This document shows, in pieces, positions 8,893-17,568 of a DNA stretch of 64,000 nucleotides. The position numbers and the translations under genes were made by a program. The notes beneath the pieces were generated by a model. The model was not told where the DNA came from. It searched no databases and saw nothing but the letters and a program-made list of their open reading frames with translations. How positions within the stretch are numbered: position 1 is the first letter of the stretch; every line of letters begins with the position of its first letter. The DNA is from Hyphomicrobiales bacterium (GTDB lineage Bacteria > Pseudomonadota > Alphaproteobacteria > Rhizobiales > Beijerinckiaceae). The stretch is taken from NCBI GenBank assembly GCA_947455025.1, contig CANGLU010000003.1:1-64000 (forward strand), in the 5' to 3' direction.

Positions 8893-9812
8893 TTTTGTCC
8901 CATTAACTCAAGACAACGGGATAGTACCTTCTCTGGCTGTAATGATTTGAGATCCTTGACTTCAATGACGTCCAGAAACGCATCCAGGCCAATTTGGCGT
9001 GCATTCGCGTGTGGGCCAAACAGCGCAATGCCGCTAACGCCGAGATAGGCTGCGAGGTGTGTCGGGCCGCTATCATTGCCGATTACCAATGACGCTTTTT
9101 TCATCAAACCCGCCAGTAAATTGAATGAAACTGGCCGCCCGTCGTTCATTATAGCTTTACAGGGTAACTCCCTACACAGTTCCAACTCGTCCGGCCCCGG
9201 TGCGGTTATGACTGTATATCCCCTTTCAACCAAACGGGACGTGAGGGCCGCATAATAAGGCCAACGCTTCTGCAGGTGTCGAGCGGAACTGCCAGGTAAC
9301 AGCAGAACAAAGCCGGGGCTTAATCCTTCCATTTTAAGAAGGTCATCCACATCATCAACCATCCAGCTCACATCAGGATGGAGCGTGTGTTGTGTCTTTA
9401 TTCCAGCACTCTCCAATTGGATGACAGCACGCTCCAAGACAGAGATTGAGCGGCCAAGACGCTTTGCTAAAGCCTGATTGTAGGCCTCGTCCTTTTGGCT
9501 CCAATCGCCACCAAGCCAACCACGATAGAGCAGGCTGCGCTTGCTGTTTTGTAGATCAACGATGAGGTCAAATTTTTCTTCGATTAGCGTTTGACGCAGG
9601 CGCCACAGTGCCAAAACATTATATCGTGGTTGGCGTTCGTCAATCAGGATACGATCAATCCACGGGCACCGTTCAAAAATACGCCGATAAGGTTTGGTTG
9701 TTAGAATGGTTATCTCATCCTGCGGAAATTGCTGTCTAACATCGTGAATGGCTCCCTCCGACTGAAGGGCATCCCCGAACGCGCCAAGGCGGATGATGAG
9801 AATTTTTTTCAT
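8880..9812 (-). CDS. Glycosyltransferase family 9 (heptosyltransferase-like)
   Basis: 310 residues from the ATG at 9812 (MKKILIIRLGAFGDALQSEG). An upstream in-frame ATG at 9896 would lie deep inside the neighbouring gene. The N-terminal RLGAFGD and the later GNDSGPTHLAAYLG motif are hallmarks of the ADP-heptose:LPS heptosyltransferase fold. It probably adds a core or surface-polymer sugar at the inner membrane. Its start overlaps the GT4 stop as ATGA, so the two are translationally coupled. Confidence 0.85.
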   Translation of the reverse strand: MKKILIIRLGAFGDALQSEGAIHDVRQQFPQDEITILTTKPYRRIFERCPWIDRILIDERQPRYNVLALWRLRQTLIEEKFDLIVDLQNSKRSLLYRGWLGGDWSQKDEAYNQALAKRLGRSISVLERAVIQLESAGIKTQHTLHPDVSWMVDDVDDLLKMEGLSPGFVLLLPGSSARHLQKRWPYYAALTSRLVERGYTVITAPGPDELELCRELPCKAIMNDGRPVSFNLLAGLMKKASLVIGNDSGPTHLAAYLGVSGIALFGPHANARQIGLDAFLDVIEVKDLKSLQPEKVLSRCLELMGQNQKL

Positions 9813-10942
9813 GCAGCTTCTATGTTTGTTGCCGCGTGTTTTCGAAGGACGTTCTCGATGATTGCGTCCAGTCGTGTGATTGCAAAATCCCAACATAATT
9901 CATGCTGTGCGCGATGGGCCGCAGCAAGGCCCATTTCACGCCGCATTGATTCATCATCTAAAAGAAGGCCAATGGCACGGGCGAGATCACCTTTGCGGTT
10001 CCGATCAATACAAAGGCCAGTTTTCCCATTCAATACGGCATCCACACCACCGCCAACAACGCTCGCAATACTTGGGACGCCGTACCATCCAGCCTCAATA
10101 TAGGAAATTCCGAAGCCTTCGACGGAGTGGCCTATTTCTCTAGTAGGCATAACAAATATCGTTGCACGTGTAAGCAGCGCCGCACGCTCCGCGTCATTCA
10201 CGCGACCGAGAAATACAACATGTTCTCCGACGCCTAATTGTTGAGAAAGAGCTTCTAAGCGTGGTCGATCATCGCCGCCGCCACCGATTGCATAGATCAG
10301 ATCCGGATAGGTTTTGATCAATTCCGGCAAAGCTACAATGACATCATCAATCCCTTTGCGCGGCTCAAGTCGCGCGACCGTGGCAAGGATCGGACCTTGT
10401 GTATGCAGGCGTTGGTCTATGTTAGCCAATGCGTCGGGCGTTGCCGTTGCTTGCGGCTCAACAGGTGGATGGAAAATAGAAATTTTGAGATCAGCAACGC
10501 CAAATTTTTTGAGTAAATCGGCGGTGAAATGCGAATTTGCGATGCAGTGATTGGCTCGTGCCAATGCCGCTTTGATGCGTTGTCCCTTGGTCGAATTGGG
10601 ATCTTCTTGTAACTCATTGCCATGCGCGAATGTTACGATCGGTATTTTGAGATCACCGACATATTCGAGGCTTTTCCAAGAGTCGGCGATCAGAATAGAC
10701 ACCAAAGAAGAGTTCGCCATTTGTCGAATGTGTCGGCTCTTTAACCAGCGACGGATGGGCTTAAATCCCCCGAATCGCCGCACAGGAAATGGAAAAGCCC
10801 ATTCTGGCCTATCCGAGCGAATAGGATCAGCTAACACCGTTACGGACGCACCGGACTTGCTCAACCGATCCGCAGCGCTGCCGATGAGAGTTTCGATTCC
10901 ACCGATATCGGGTGGAAAACACTGGGTTGAGAACAAGATCAT
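9809..10942 (-). CDS. Glycosyltransferase family 4
   Basis: 377 residues. The N-terminus (FSTQCFPPDIGGIE) and the C-terminal nucleotide-sugar site (EGFGISYIEAGWYGVPSI, then GGGVDAVLNG) are classic for GT4 enzymes with a GT-B fold. Donor and acceptor are not predictable. With the GT9 gene it makes a two-gene unit, presumably for lipopolysaccharide or capsule assembly, and it closes the surface-glycan part of the window. Confidence 0.85.
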   Translation of the reverse strand: MILFSTQCFPPDIGGIETLIGSAADRLSKSGASVTVLADPIRSDRPEWAFPFPVRRFGGFKPIRRWLKSRHIRQMANSSLVSILIADSWKSLEYVGDLKIPIVTFAHGNELQEDPNSTKGQRIKAALARANHCIANSHFTADLLKKFGVADLKISIFHPPVEPQATATPDALANIDQRLHTQGPILATVARLEPRKGIDDVIVALPELIKTYPDLIYAIGGGGDDRPRLEALSQQLGVGEHVVFLGRVNDAERAALLTRATIFVMPTREIGHSVEGFGISYIEAGWYGVPSIASVVGGGVDAVLNGKTGLCIDRNRKGDLARAIGLLLDDESMRREMGLAAAHRAQHELCWDFAITRLDAIIENVLRKHAATNIEAA

Positions 10943-10958
10943 CGCACTATGCCCTAAG

Positions 10959-10982
10959 CCGCCGCCTTTAAGAAGGCGACGG
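10959..10982. terminator. Hairpin between the GT4 gene and the 11024 gene, possible terminator
   Basis: CCGCCGCCTT, a TAAG loop and AAGGCGACGG form a 10-bp stem with one mismatch. It sits just after the stop of the minus-strand unit ending at 11024. A T-run exists only on the plus side, so the direction of termination is unclear. Confidence 0.35.
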
Positions 10983-11023
10983 AGGCTTTTAGCATGGCTG
11001 ATACCTTAACGACGAGACTAAAT

Positions 11024-11935
11024 TTACTCCAACTCAGCCGGAAATCCCGGAGCGCGTAAATCCGTATGCAGCGCGTCTTCCAGAAGCTTGACGATTTGTG
11101 AGGACCATGCGTCGCCACCATAGGCTTGGCGGCCTTCGATAAAGATTTGTTCGGTAAGGCCTGCGAGTTTTAAGGGTACGCCGAATTCTCGGCCGAATTT
11201 CGCGGCGAAGCCCAAATCCTTACACGCAAGGTCCATTGTGAAATTGATGTTGTAGCTGCCGTTCAAAATCACTTGGCCTTCTGTTTCGTGCACGAAGCTG
11301 TTGCCGGAGCTGGCCTTGATGGCATGGAAGGCTTGCGCGAGATCGAGCCCACCGCGCTTAGCCAGCATGAGGGCTTCGCCGCAGGCAACCAGATGGATGA
11401 AGGCCAACATATTGGTGATGACTTTGATCACCGAGGCCGAGCCGATATCGCCCATGTGGAAAATTTCGCCACCGAGTTTTTTAAGCGCGGGTAGGTGGGT
11501 TTCAAACAAGTCCTTTTTGCCGCCGACCAGAACCGTGATCGTTCCTTGGGCCGCTTTATGCACGCCGCCCGTTACGGGTGCTTCGAGTGTTTCGACGCCG
11601 TGCTCTGTGGCAAGCTTGGCCATGGCTTCGATTTCTTCTTTGCCATTGGTTGAATTCTCAATCCATGTGCCGCCCTTTTTGAGGCCCTCAAGAATGCCGT
11701 TCTTGCCCGCCAGTACCGCCATCGACACTTTCGGTGAGGGGAGGCACGTAATCACGGCATCCGAATTTTCTGCCACGGCTTTCGGCGTATCCGCCCAGAT
11801 GGCCCCGGCTTCGATAAGCTTCTTGGCATTGTCTTTGTTGAGATCGGTCACGGTGACCTGATAACCGGCCTTCACCAAATTCATAGCAAGATTGGCACCA
11901 AGATGGCCTAAGCCGATATAGCCGTAGCGGAGCAT
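11024..11935 (-). CDS. NAD-dependent beta-hydroxyacid dehydrogenase (3-hydroxyisobutyrate dehydrogenase family)
   Basis: 303 residues, normal length. GYIGLGHLGANLAMNL at the N-terminus binds NAD(P); APVTGGVHKAAQGTITVLVGG carries the substrate-site pattern, and the Lys in SASVIKVITNML is the likely catalytic residue. The family oxidises beta-hydroxy acids such as 3-hydroxyisobutyrate, tartronate semialdehyde or related compounds. It is last in the minus-strand run after the enolase-superfamily gene (29-bp gap), so its substrate is probably the product of that enzyme or a later step. Confidence 0.85.
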   Translation of the reverse strand: MLRYGYIGLGHLGANLAMNLVKAGYQVTVTDLNKDNAKKLIEAGAIWADTPKAVAENSDAVITCLPSPKVSMAVLAGKNGILEGLKKGGTWIENSTNGKEEIEAMAKLATEHGVETLEAPVTGGVHKAAQGTITVLVGGKKDLFETHLPALKKLGGEIFHMGDIGSASVIKVITNMLAFIHLVACGEALMLAKRGGLDLAQAFHAIKASSGNSFVHETEGQVILNGSYNINFTMDLACKDLGFAAKFGREFGVPLKLAGLTEQIFIEGRQAYGGDAWSSQIVKLLEDALHTDLRAPGFPAELE

Positions 11936-11964
11936 GGGTCGTTTCCTTTTCGCTTTTTCTATTC

Positions 11965-13167
11965 TTAATTGGGTAAATTCATCGGATCAAAAACCGGAAC
12001 AAGATGCAGGTCTTTTCCGGTATAAGGGTGAGCGCGGGCGAGCTCTTCATCAAGCTCAATGCCCAAGCCCGGTTCATTGGATGGGATGACATATCCCGCT
12101 TCCCATTTGATTTTGTTTTTGATCAAGGCGCCATAAAAGCCGTCGAAGCGTTCAATGCTTTCAAGCACTAGGAAATTCGGGATGGAGGCCGCAAATTGCA
12201 CATTGGCTGCCGCTTCCACAGGCCCGCAATAGAGATGGGGTGCAATTTGCGCGTAATGGGTTTCCGCCATCGCCGCAATTTTCTTGCTTTCCATTAAACC
12301 GCCGACGCGGCTGATGGCCATTTGCAGAATATGCGCCGCGCCTGTTTGCAACACGCGGGCGAATTCGTATTTTGTTGAAAGCCGCTCGCCGGTTGCAATT
12401 GGAATGGTGGTTTGACGCGCAACAATCGCCATTTCTTCCGGCATTTCGGGCGGCGTTGGCTCTTCAAACCACAAAGGATCATAGGCTTCCAAACGACGCG
12501 CCAAGCGGATGGCGCCTGATGGTGTAAATTGTCCATGCGTGCCGAAGAGTAGATCTGCCTTTGTGCCGCACACTTCACGCAATTTTTTACAAAATTGCTC
12601 GGCCCGATCCATCATCTCAAGGCTTGGTTGGCGCGGATCAAAAGTGCCAAAGGGAATCGGATCAAATTTAAGCGCGGTGAAGCCTTGTTCTAAATATTCA
12701 ACGGCGCGTTCTGCCGCGACATCGGGCTTATAATAGACATCGGTATCGACATAGGCATCGCCGCCCTTCGGATAGAGATAGGTGTAAGAGCGAAGTTTTT
12801 CATGCACCTTGCCGCCCAAAAGCTCATAGACAGGCTTGTTGAGCGCTTTGCCATTGATGTCCCACATCGCGATTTCAAAGCCTGCGATTATGGCGGTAAG
12901 TGTTGGATTGGGGCGCTGCGAATAGCCGCGGCCGTAAACGTTTTTGAACATGCGCTCGAGGTGGAACGGGTCCATGCCTTGAATGTGACTTTCAAACACA
13001 TCCTCGATCGCTGCTTTCATCACCTGCGGACCGAAGGCGGCGTCATACACTTCGCCGACGCCCATGATGCCATTATCCGTTGTGAGCTTTACGAAGATGA
13101 AATAACGGCCACCAAATTTAGGTGGAGGATTGCCGACAATGAAGGTTTCGAGGGATTGGATTTTCAT
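11965..13167 (-). CDS. Mandelate racemase / muconate lactonizing enzyme family protein (galactonate-dehydratase-like)
   Basis: 400 residues. The N-terminal capping part (GRYFIFVKLTTDNGIMGVGEVY) and the barrel motifs WFEEPTPPE, IATGERLST and APHLYCGPVEAA place it in the enolase superfamily, nearest to sugar-acid dehydratases in layout. Where the first metal-binding Asp is expected at the end of the third barrel strand, the sequence reads LLFGTHGQF, with His but no acid. The chemistry may therefore be non-standard. It sits between a DMGDH-like gene and a hydroxyacid dehydrogenase, so it probably works on a hydroxylated acid from an N-methylated compound; substrate unknown. Confidence 0.82.
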   Translation of the reverse strand: MKIQSLETFIVGNPPPKFGGRYFIFVKLTTDNGIMGVGEVYDAAFGPQVMKAAIEDVFESHIQGMDPFHLERMFKNVYGRGYSQRPNPTLTAIIAGFEIAMWDINGKALNKPVYELLGGKVHEKLRSYTYLYPKGGDAYVDTDVYYKPDVAAERAVEYLEQGFTALKFDPIPFGTFDPRQPSLEMMDRAEQFCKKLREVCGTKADLLFGTHGQFTPSGAIRLARRLEAYDPLWFEEPTPPEMPEEMAIVARQTTIPIATGERLSTKYEFARVLQTGAAHILQMAISRVGGLMESKKIAAMAETHYAQIAPHLYCGPVEAAANVQFAASIPNFLVLESIERFDGFYGALIKNKIKWEAGYVIPSNEPGLGIELDEELARAHPYTGKDLHLVPVFDPMNLPN

Positions 13168-13191
13168 GGCTGCGTTTCCTTTTTTATTTTT

Positions 13192-13279
13192 CCGTCATTG
13201 CGAGGAGCTTAGCGACGAAGCAACCCAGCTTTTTCTGCTCTATCAACTGGGTTGCTTCGCTCATCGCTCGCATTGACGG
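13192..13279. repeat. Palindromic intergenic repeat, copy A
   Basis: The left arm starts CCGTCATTGCGAGG and runs through GACGAAGCAACCCA; the right arm reads TGGGTTGCTTCGC and ends CGCATTGACGG. The arms are near-perfect inverted copies around a short centre. Two more copies lie at 15764 and 32269. It sits between the DMGDH-like and enolase-superfamily genes. Confidence 0.8.
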
Positions 13280-13284
13280 TTAGT

Positions 13285-15729
13285 TTACGCCTTTATCCGT
13301 GCTGAAGTTGGATCATACATCGGCTTCAATGACACTTTGGCCGGAATGCGTTTGCCTGCTACTTCAATCTCATAGCTGCCCGCCAATACATCATCGACGG
13401 TGGCTGCATGCTCAGTGCCGATATAGGCAAGGCCCACGGCGCCGCCGAGCGTATAGCCATACATGGCGGAAGTAAGCCGCGAGATGCGCTTGCCGTTCAA
13501 CCAGACGGGCTCATCGTGATACAGCATCGCATCAGGATCGGAGATCAGGAATTGCGCGAGGCGGCGGGTGATGCCTTGTTCTTTTTGTTTTAGCAAAGCT
13601 TCGCGGCCAATGAAGCCGCCTTGCTTGTTCCATGCCACGCAGAAGCCAAGCCCCGCTTCAAGCGGTGAATCTTCCGGCGTAATGTCATGGCTCCAGTGGC
13701 GATAGGCTTTCTCTATGCGGAGTGAATTCATCGCGTGATAGCCCGCATGCTTGAGGCCGTGCGTCGCGCCGTTGGCGAGGATGAAATCATAAACGGCTGT
13801 TGCAAATTCACTCGGGATATAAAGCTCATAGCCGAGCTCGCCGACATAGGTGATGCGGGTGACGCGGATGCGCGCGGGGCCAACTTCAATTTCGCGGCTG
13901 GTGCCAAACGGGAAGGCCTCATTTGATACATCGTCGGGCGTGAGCGATTGCAACAATGCGCGCGAGTTTGGCCCCATGAGACCAATCGTCGACGTGCCCG
14001 AGGTGACATCAACAACGGCAACTGCTTCGTCGTCGCGAATGGCATTTTCGAGGTGACGGCGATCATGCAATTGCGTCATCGCAGCGGTGACAACGAGATA
14101 TTCATTTTCGGCGATGCGGGTGGCGGTGAGATCGGCTTCAATGCCGCCTTTCTCGTTACACCATTGGGTGTAAACCACTTTGCCGATGGCTACGTCCATT
14201 TCATTGACAGAGACGCGGTTTAACAACTTCATCGCGTCGCGGCCTTTGACGGTAAATTTAGCGAACGCGCTCTGATCAAACAGGCCCACTGCCTCACGCA
14301 CGGCTTTGCATTCGTCGCGTGAGTTATCAAACCAATTCGGCTTGCCGAACGTGTATTCGTATTTAGGTTCTTGGCCTGCACGTGCGAACCAGTTCGGCCG
14401 CTCCCAGCCAGCGACTTCACCGAAACACGCTCCCGCTGTGGCGATGCGATCATGCAGCGCGGTTTTGCGCACGCCGCGTGAGGTTTCATATTGCTTGAAG
14501 GGCCAATGCATCGCGTAGAGAAGTCCCAAGGCTTCCGACACGCGCGGGATCAAGAAATGCTTGGTGTTTTGATGCGGATAGAGGCGGTTGATATCGACAT
14601 CCCACAAATCAAATGGAGGCTCGCCTTGCGTGATCCAATGCGCCAGCGCCATGCCTGCGCCGCCACCCGATTGAATGCCAATGGAGTTAAAGCCCGCCGC
14701 AACAAAAACGCCTTTTACTTCTGGCGCTGGTCCCAAAATATAACGCTGGTCGGCGGTGAAGCTTTCGGGGCCGTTGAAGAATTTGCGGATGCCGACTTTC
14801 TCGATCGAAGGAATACGCTTCATCGCGTCTTCTAGAATAGGCGCGAAGTGATCGAAGTCTTCAGGCAATTCGCCGAATTCGAAATCGGCGGGAATGCCAT
14901 CGAGCGCCCATGGCTTGGCTTTAGGTTCAAACGCGCCGAGCAGCAGCTTGCCTGCATCCTCTTTGTAGTAAGCGCAATGGTCCATGTCGCGCATGACGGG
15001 GAGATCGGGCGTCATACCATCCATCGGATCCGTGACGATGTAGAAATGTTCGCAGGCTTGTAATGGCACATCGACGCCGATGGTGCGCGCGAGCGAGCGC
15101 GTCCACATGCCGCCCGCGATCACGACTTTGTCGGCTTTAATGATGCCTTCCGCGGTTTCAACGCCGACCGCGCGGCCATTCTCGACGATGATTTTTTCAA
15201 CGAGCATATTCTCGTGAATGGCAACGCCCGACATGCGTGCGCCTTTGGCAAGCGCCATCGTCGTATCAATCGGGTTGCACTTGCCGTCGGACGGATACCA
15301 TATGGCACCGATAACATCGTCGACATTCATCAACGGCCATTTGGCTTGCGCTTCTTTGGGGCTGATTTCATAAGCTTCGACATCGAATGAGCGCAACATA
15401 TCGGCGGCGCGGCGGAGCTCTTGCCAACGCTCGGGGTTCGTCGCAATTGAGATCGAGCCCGGCTGCACGAAGCCGGTGGCTTGTCCCGTTTCTTTCTCTA
15501 AGTTTGTGTAGAGATCGACCGTGTATTTCGCGAGGCGCGTGAGGTTTTGCGTGTAGAGCGAGGAGCGCACAAGGCCCGCCGCGTGCCATGTCGTGCCACT
15601 GGTGAGGCGCTTGCGCTCGAGGAGTACCACGTCCTTCACGCCGAGCTTGCCGAGATGATAGGCGGTCGAGCAGCCGACAATGCCGCCTCCCACGATAACA
15701 ACAGAAGCGTGTGAGGGCAGAGCGGCCAT
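13285..15729 (-). CDS. Dimethylglycine/sarcosine dehydrogenase-like flavoprotein (FAD + GcvT domains), copy 1
   Basis: 814 residues. An N-terminal FAD domain (VIVGGGIVGCSTAYHL) contains SGTTWHAAGL, whose His is the usual site of covalent FAD attachment in DMGDH and SARDH. The middle domain is followed by a C-terminal GcvT-like half (from about 450) that binds tetrahydrofolate in the family and traps the released one-carbon unit as methylene-THF. It lies between the MttB-family gene and the enolase-superfamily gene, suggesting it removes a methyl group after the first demethylation. A paralogue lies at 42794. The exact N-methyl substrate is inferred only. Confidence 0.85.
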   Translation of the reverse strand: MAALPSHASVVIVGGGIVGCSTAYHLGKLGVKDVVLLERKRLTSGTTWHAAGLVRSSLYTQNLTRLAKYTVDLYTNLEKETGQATGFVQPGSISIATNPERWQELRRAADMLRSFDVEAYEISPKEAQAKWPLMNVDDVIGAIWYPSDGKCNPIDTTMALAKGARMSGVAIHENMLVEKIIVENGRAVGVETAEGIIKADKVVIAGGMWTRSLARTIGVDVPLQACEHFYIVTDPMDGMTPDLPVMRDMDHCAYYKEDAGKLLLGAFEPKAKPWALDGIPADFEFGELPEDFDHFAPILEDAMKRIPSIEKVGIRKFFNGPESFTADQRYILGPAPEVKGVFVAAGFNSIGIQSGGGAGMALAHWITQGEPPFDLWDVDINRLYPHQNTKHFLIPRVSEALGLLYAMHWPFKQYETSRGVRKTALHDRIATAGACFGEVAGWERPNWFARAGQEPKYEYTFGKPNWFDNSRDECKAVREAVGLFDQSAFAKFTVKGRDAMKLLNRVSVNEMDVAIGKVVYTQWCNEKGGIEADLTATRIAENEYLVVTAAMTQLHDRRHLENAIRDDEAVAVVDVTSGTSTIGLMGPNSRALLQSLTPDDVSNEAFPFGTSREIEVGPARIRVTRITYVGELGYELYIPSEFATAVYDFILANGATHGLKHAGYHAMNSLRIEKAYRHWSHDITPEDSPLEAGLGFCVAWNKQGGFIGREALLKQKEQGITRRLAQFLISDPDAMLYHDEPVWLNGKRISRLTSAMYGYTLGGAVGLAYIGTEHAATVDDVLAGSYEIEVAGKRIPAKVSLKPMYDPTSARIKA

Positions 15730-15763
15730 GGGTGTTTCCTTTTATCTTACACTATTTTTTATT

Positions 15764-15882
15764 CGTCCTTGCGAGCGAATGCGAAGCAATCCAGTTGAAG
15801 GTGCAGCAAGAGGTATAAAGGTACCATGCCACTTTTTACTTTTCCATCAGCTGGTTTGCTTCGCTGCCGCTCGCAATGACGG
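15764..15882. repeat. Palindromic intergenic repeat, copy B
   Basis: Left arm CGTCCTTGCGAGCGAA and GCGAAGCAATCCAGTTGA; right arm CTGGTTTGCTTCGCTG and CTCGCAATGACGG, separated by about 50 bp. It lies between the MttB-family gene and the DMGDH-like gene inside what looks like one transcription unit, so its hairpin would be transcribed. Confidence 0.8.
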
Positions 15883-15885
15883 TAC

Positions 15886-17466
15886 TTAGGCTACCTCACC
15901 CATATCTTTCCGGTCGAGCTTAATCGGGAACTTCGCGCGGATCGCATCGTCTACTTCGCGGCTGATATGTTTTGGATGGTGGTTTTTCAGGATTTCGGCT
16001 GTCTTTTTCACCGCGCGGTCGACATAGGTCGGACGTCCCCGCTCGTTCCATTCATTCGGGCTCCAGCGGTCGCCGATGGAGGGGTAGACGTAATCGCGCT
16101 GCATCAGATGCAGTGTTTGATCGGAGCCCAAATAATGGCCAGGGCCGCCGATGCAGACATTGCGGATGGTTTCTATATCGAGCGCTTCATCCGACGTATC
16201 AATGCCGCGCATCGTGCGTTGGGCGGCGGCGATGATGTCATTGTCGGCTACGAGTGTTTCTTTGCAGATGCCGAGCAAAGAGGCGTGCATGCCTGCTGCT
16301 TCATAGATCAGATTGGTGCCCGCATTGCCGACGAGCGTGAGGTTATAGGCTTTCTCATAGCCTGCTTGGAAATCGATGACTTTGGAATCGCACATGCCCG
16401 CGCCTGTGCCGCCATTGAGATCGTAGAAATTCGCCATTTGGCCGCAAGCCGAGGAGAGCAGGGCTTGCTCCGGTGAGCCGCCTGACATCGCGCCGGTGCG
16501 CAAATCAGACACGAAGGGCCAGGTGCCGAAAATGTAGGGTGCGCCGGGCTTAATCGCGTTCACATAGATGAGGCCGACGAGGCATTCAGCAACGGCTTGC
16601 ACCACGGTGCCTGCGAGCGAGGCGGGGGCGGTTGCGCCTGCTTGACCAGCCGAGAGAAGTAACACGGGCATGCCGCCGAGAACGGCTACTTCCAAGCATT
16701 TGCACGCGTCTTCGGCAAATTTCAAAGGTGGTACGACGAAGCAGTTGGATTGCGACACGAAGGGGCGTTCACGCCATTTGTCCTCGCCGCCTGCAATCAT
16801 GTGCAGCATCTCAAGCACTTCGGTGACGTGATCGGGATGCGTCATGCCGGTGCCGACATGTTTGGTGGTGCCCACCACGCTGGCATAGGCGGTGTTGATG
16901 TCGAGATCGCGTGGGCTTGGCAGCTCGCGGCAGACATTGGTGCGTTGGAAGAAGTGGATATTGTCGCAATGGTCAACAATGCGCGCGCAATCATAAAGAT
17001 CAACGACAGTCGACTCGCGATATTCGCCCGTTAACGGCTCAACCACGTTCACGGCCGCACCTGCGGTGCCGTAATAGACGTTCTTGCCCCATGGATCCAT
17101 GTCATAGCGCGGGTCTTGCGCGTAGAGCGGGAAGCGACGCGCGGCTTTGGCGATGGTGTCTTCCACCAAGGCACGCGGAAACCGCATCCGGCCATCTTCG
17201 CCCATCACGGCGCCGGCTTTGGTCATATATTCGATGGTCGAGGGGATGGCGTCGGCAAAGCCGATTTGCTCCAACACGTCGAGAATTTTGTGATGGATCT
17301 TCTGCATATCGGCAGGTGTCAGGACTTGATATTTCCCGCCCGGAAGACCCGGCCAGATCGGCCGATCCTGATCGGAGAGCTTGGAAGCGCGCGCTTGGCG
17401 GCGGGCATCACGGCCACCGCGGCGACCCGAATCCTTCATTGCCGTCTCATTTGCCTCGATGGTCAT
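15886..17466 (-). CDS. Trimethylamine methyltransferase family protein (MttB/MtgB-like, non-pyrrolysine), copy 1
   Basis: 526 residues without any in-frame stop, so it belongs to the non-pyrrolysine branch that includes glycine betaine, proline betaine and carnitine methyltransferases. These enzymes move a methyl group from a quaternary amine to a corrinoid protein. The N-terminus carries a basic stretch, SGRRGGRDARRQARA (residues 13-27). AAGGGAG precedes the ATG. It differs clearly from the paralogues at 36309 and 40945, which resemble each other, so its substrate may differ. It leads the minus-strand run that ends at 11024 and is divergent from the LysR gene. Confidence 0.87.
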   Translation of the reverse strand: MTIEANETAMKDSGRRGGRDARRQARASKLSDQDRPIWPGLPGGKYQVLTPADMQKIHHKILDVLEQIGFADAIPSTIEYMTKAGAVMGEDGRMRFPRALVEDTIAKAARRFPLYAQDPRYDMDPWGKNVYYGTAGAAVNVVEPLTGEYRESTVVDLYDCARIVDHCDNIHFFQRTNVCRELPSPRDLDINTAYASVVGTTKHVGTGMTHPDHVTEVLEMLHMIAGGEDKWRERPFVSQSNCFVVPPLKFAEDACKCLEVAVLGGMPVLLLSAGQAGATAPASLAGTVVQAVAECLVGLIYVNAIKPGAPYIFGTWPFVSDLRTGAMSGGSPEQALLSSACGQMANFYDLNGGTGAGMCDSKVIDFQAGYEKAYNLTLVGNAGTNLIYEAAGMHASLLGICKETLVADNDIIAAAQRTMRGIDTSDEALDIETIRNVCIGGPGHYLGSDQTLHLMQRDYVYPSIGDRWSPNEWNERGRPTYVDRAVKKTAEILKNHHPKHISREVDDAIRAKFPIKLDRKDMGEVA

Positions 17467-17550
17467 GGCGGTCGTGCTCCCTTAAAAATTGTTGGCAAGA
17501 TCAAGACTTGCTGGACACCCAATCGTCAAGAGATTGCTTTTCATCAACAG

Positions 17551-17565
17551 ATGAATTTAATTCAT
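17551..17565. promoter_or_regulatory. Perfect palindrome with LysR T-N11-A spacing
   Basis: ATGAATT-T-AATTCAT is a perfect 7+1+7 inverted repeat whose T (second base) and A (fourteenth base) are 11 bp apart, the LysR-type box. It sits just before the LysR start at 17569 and 85 bp from the divergent MttB-family start. Confidence 0.5.
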
Positions 17566-17568
17566 ATT

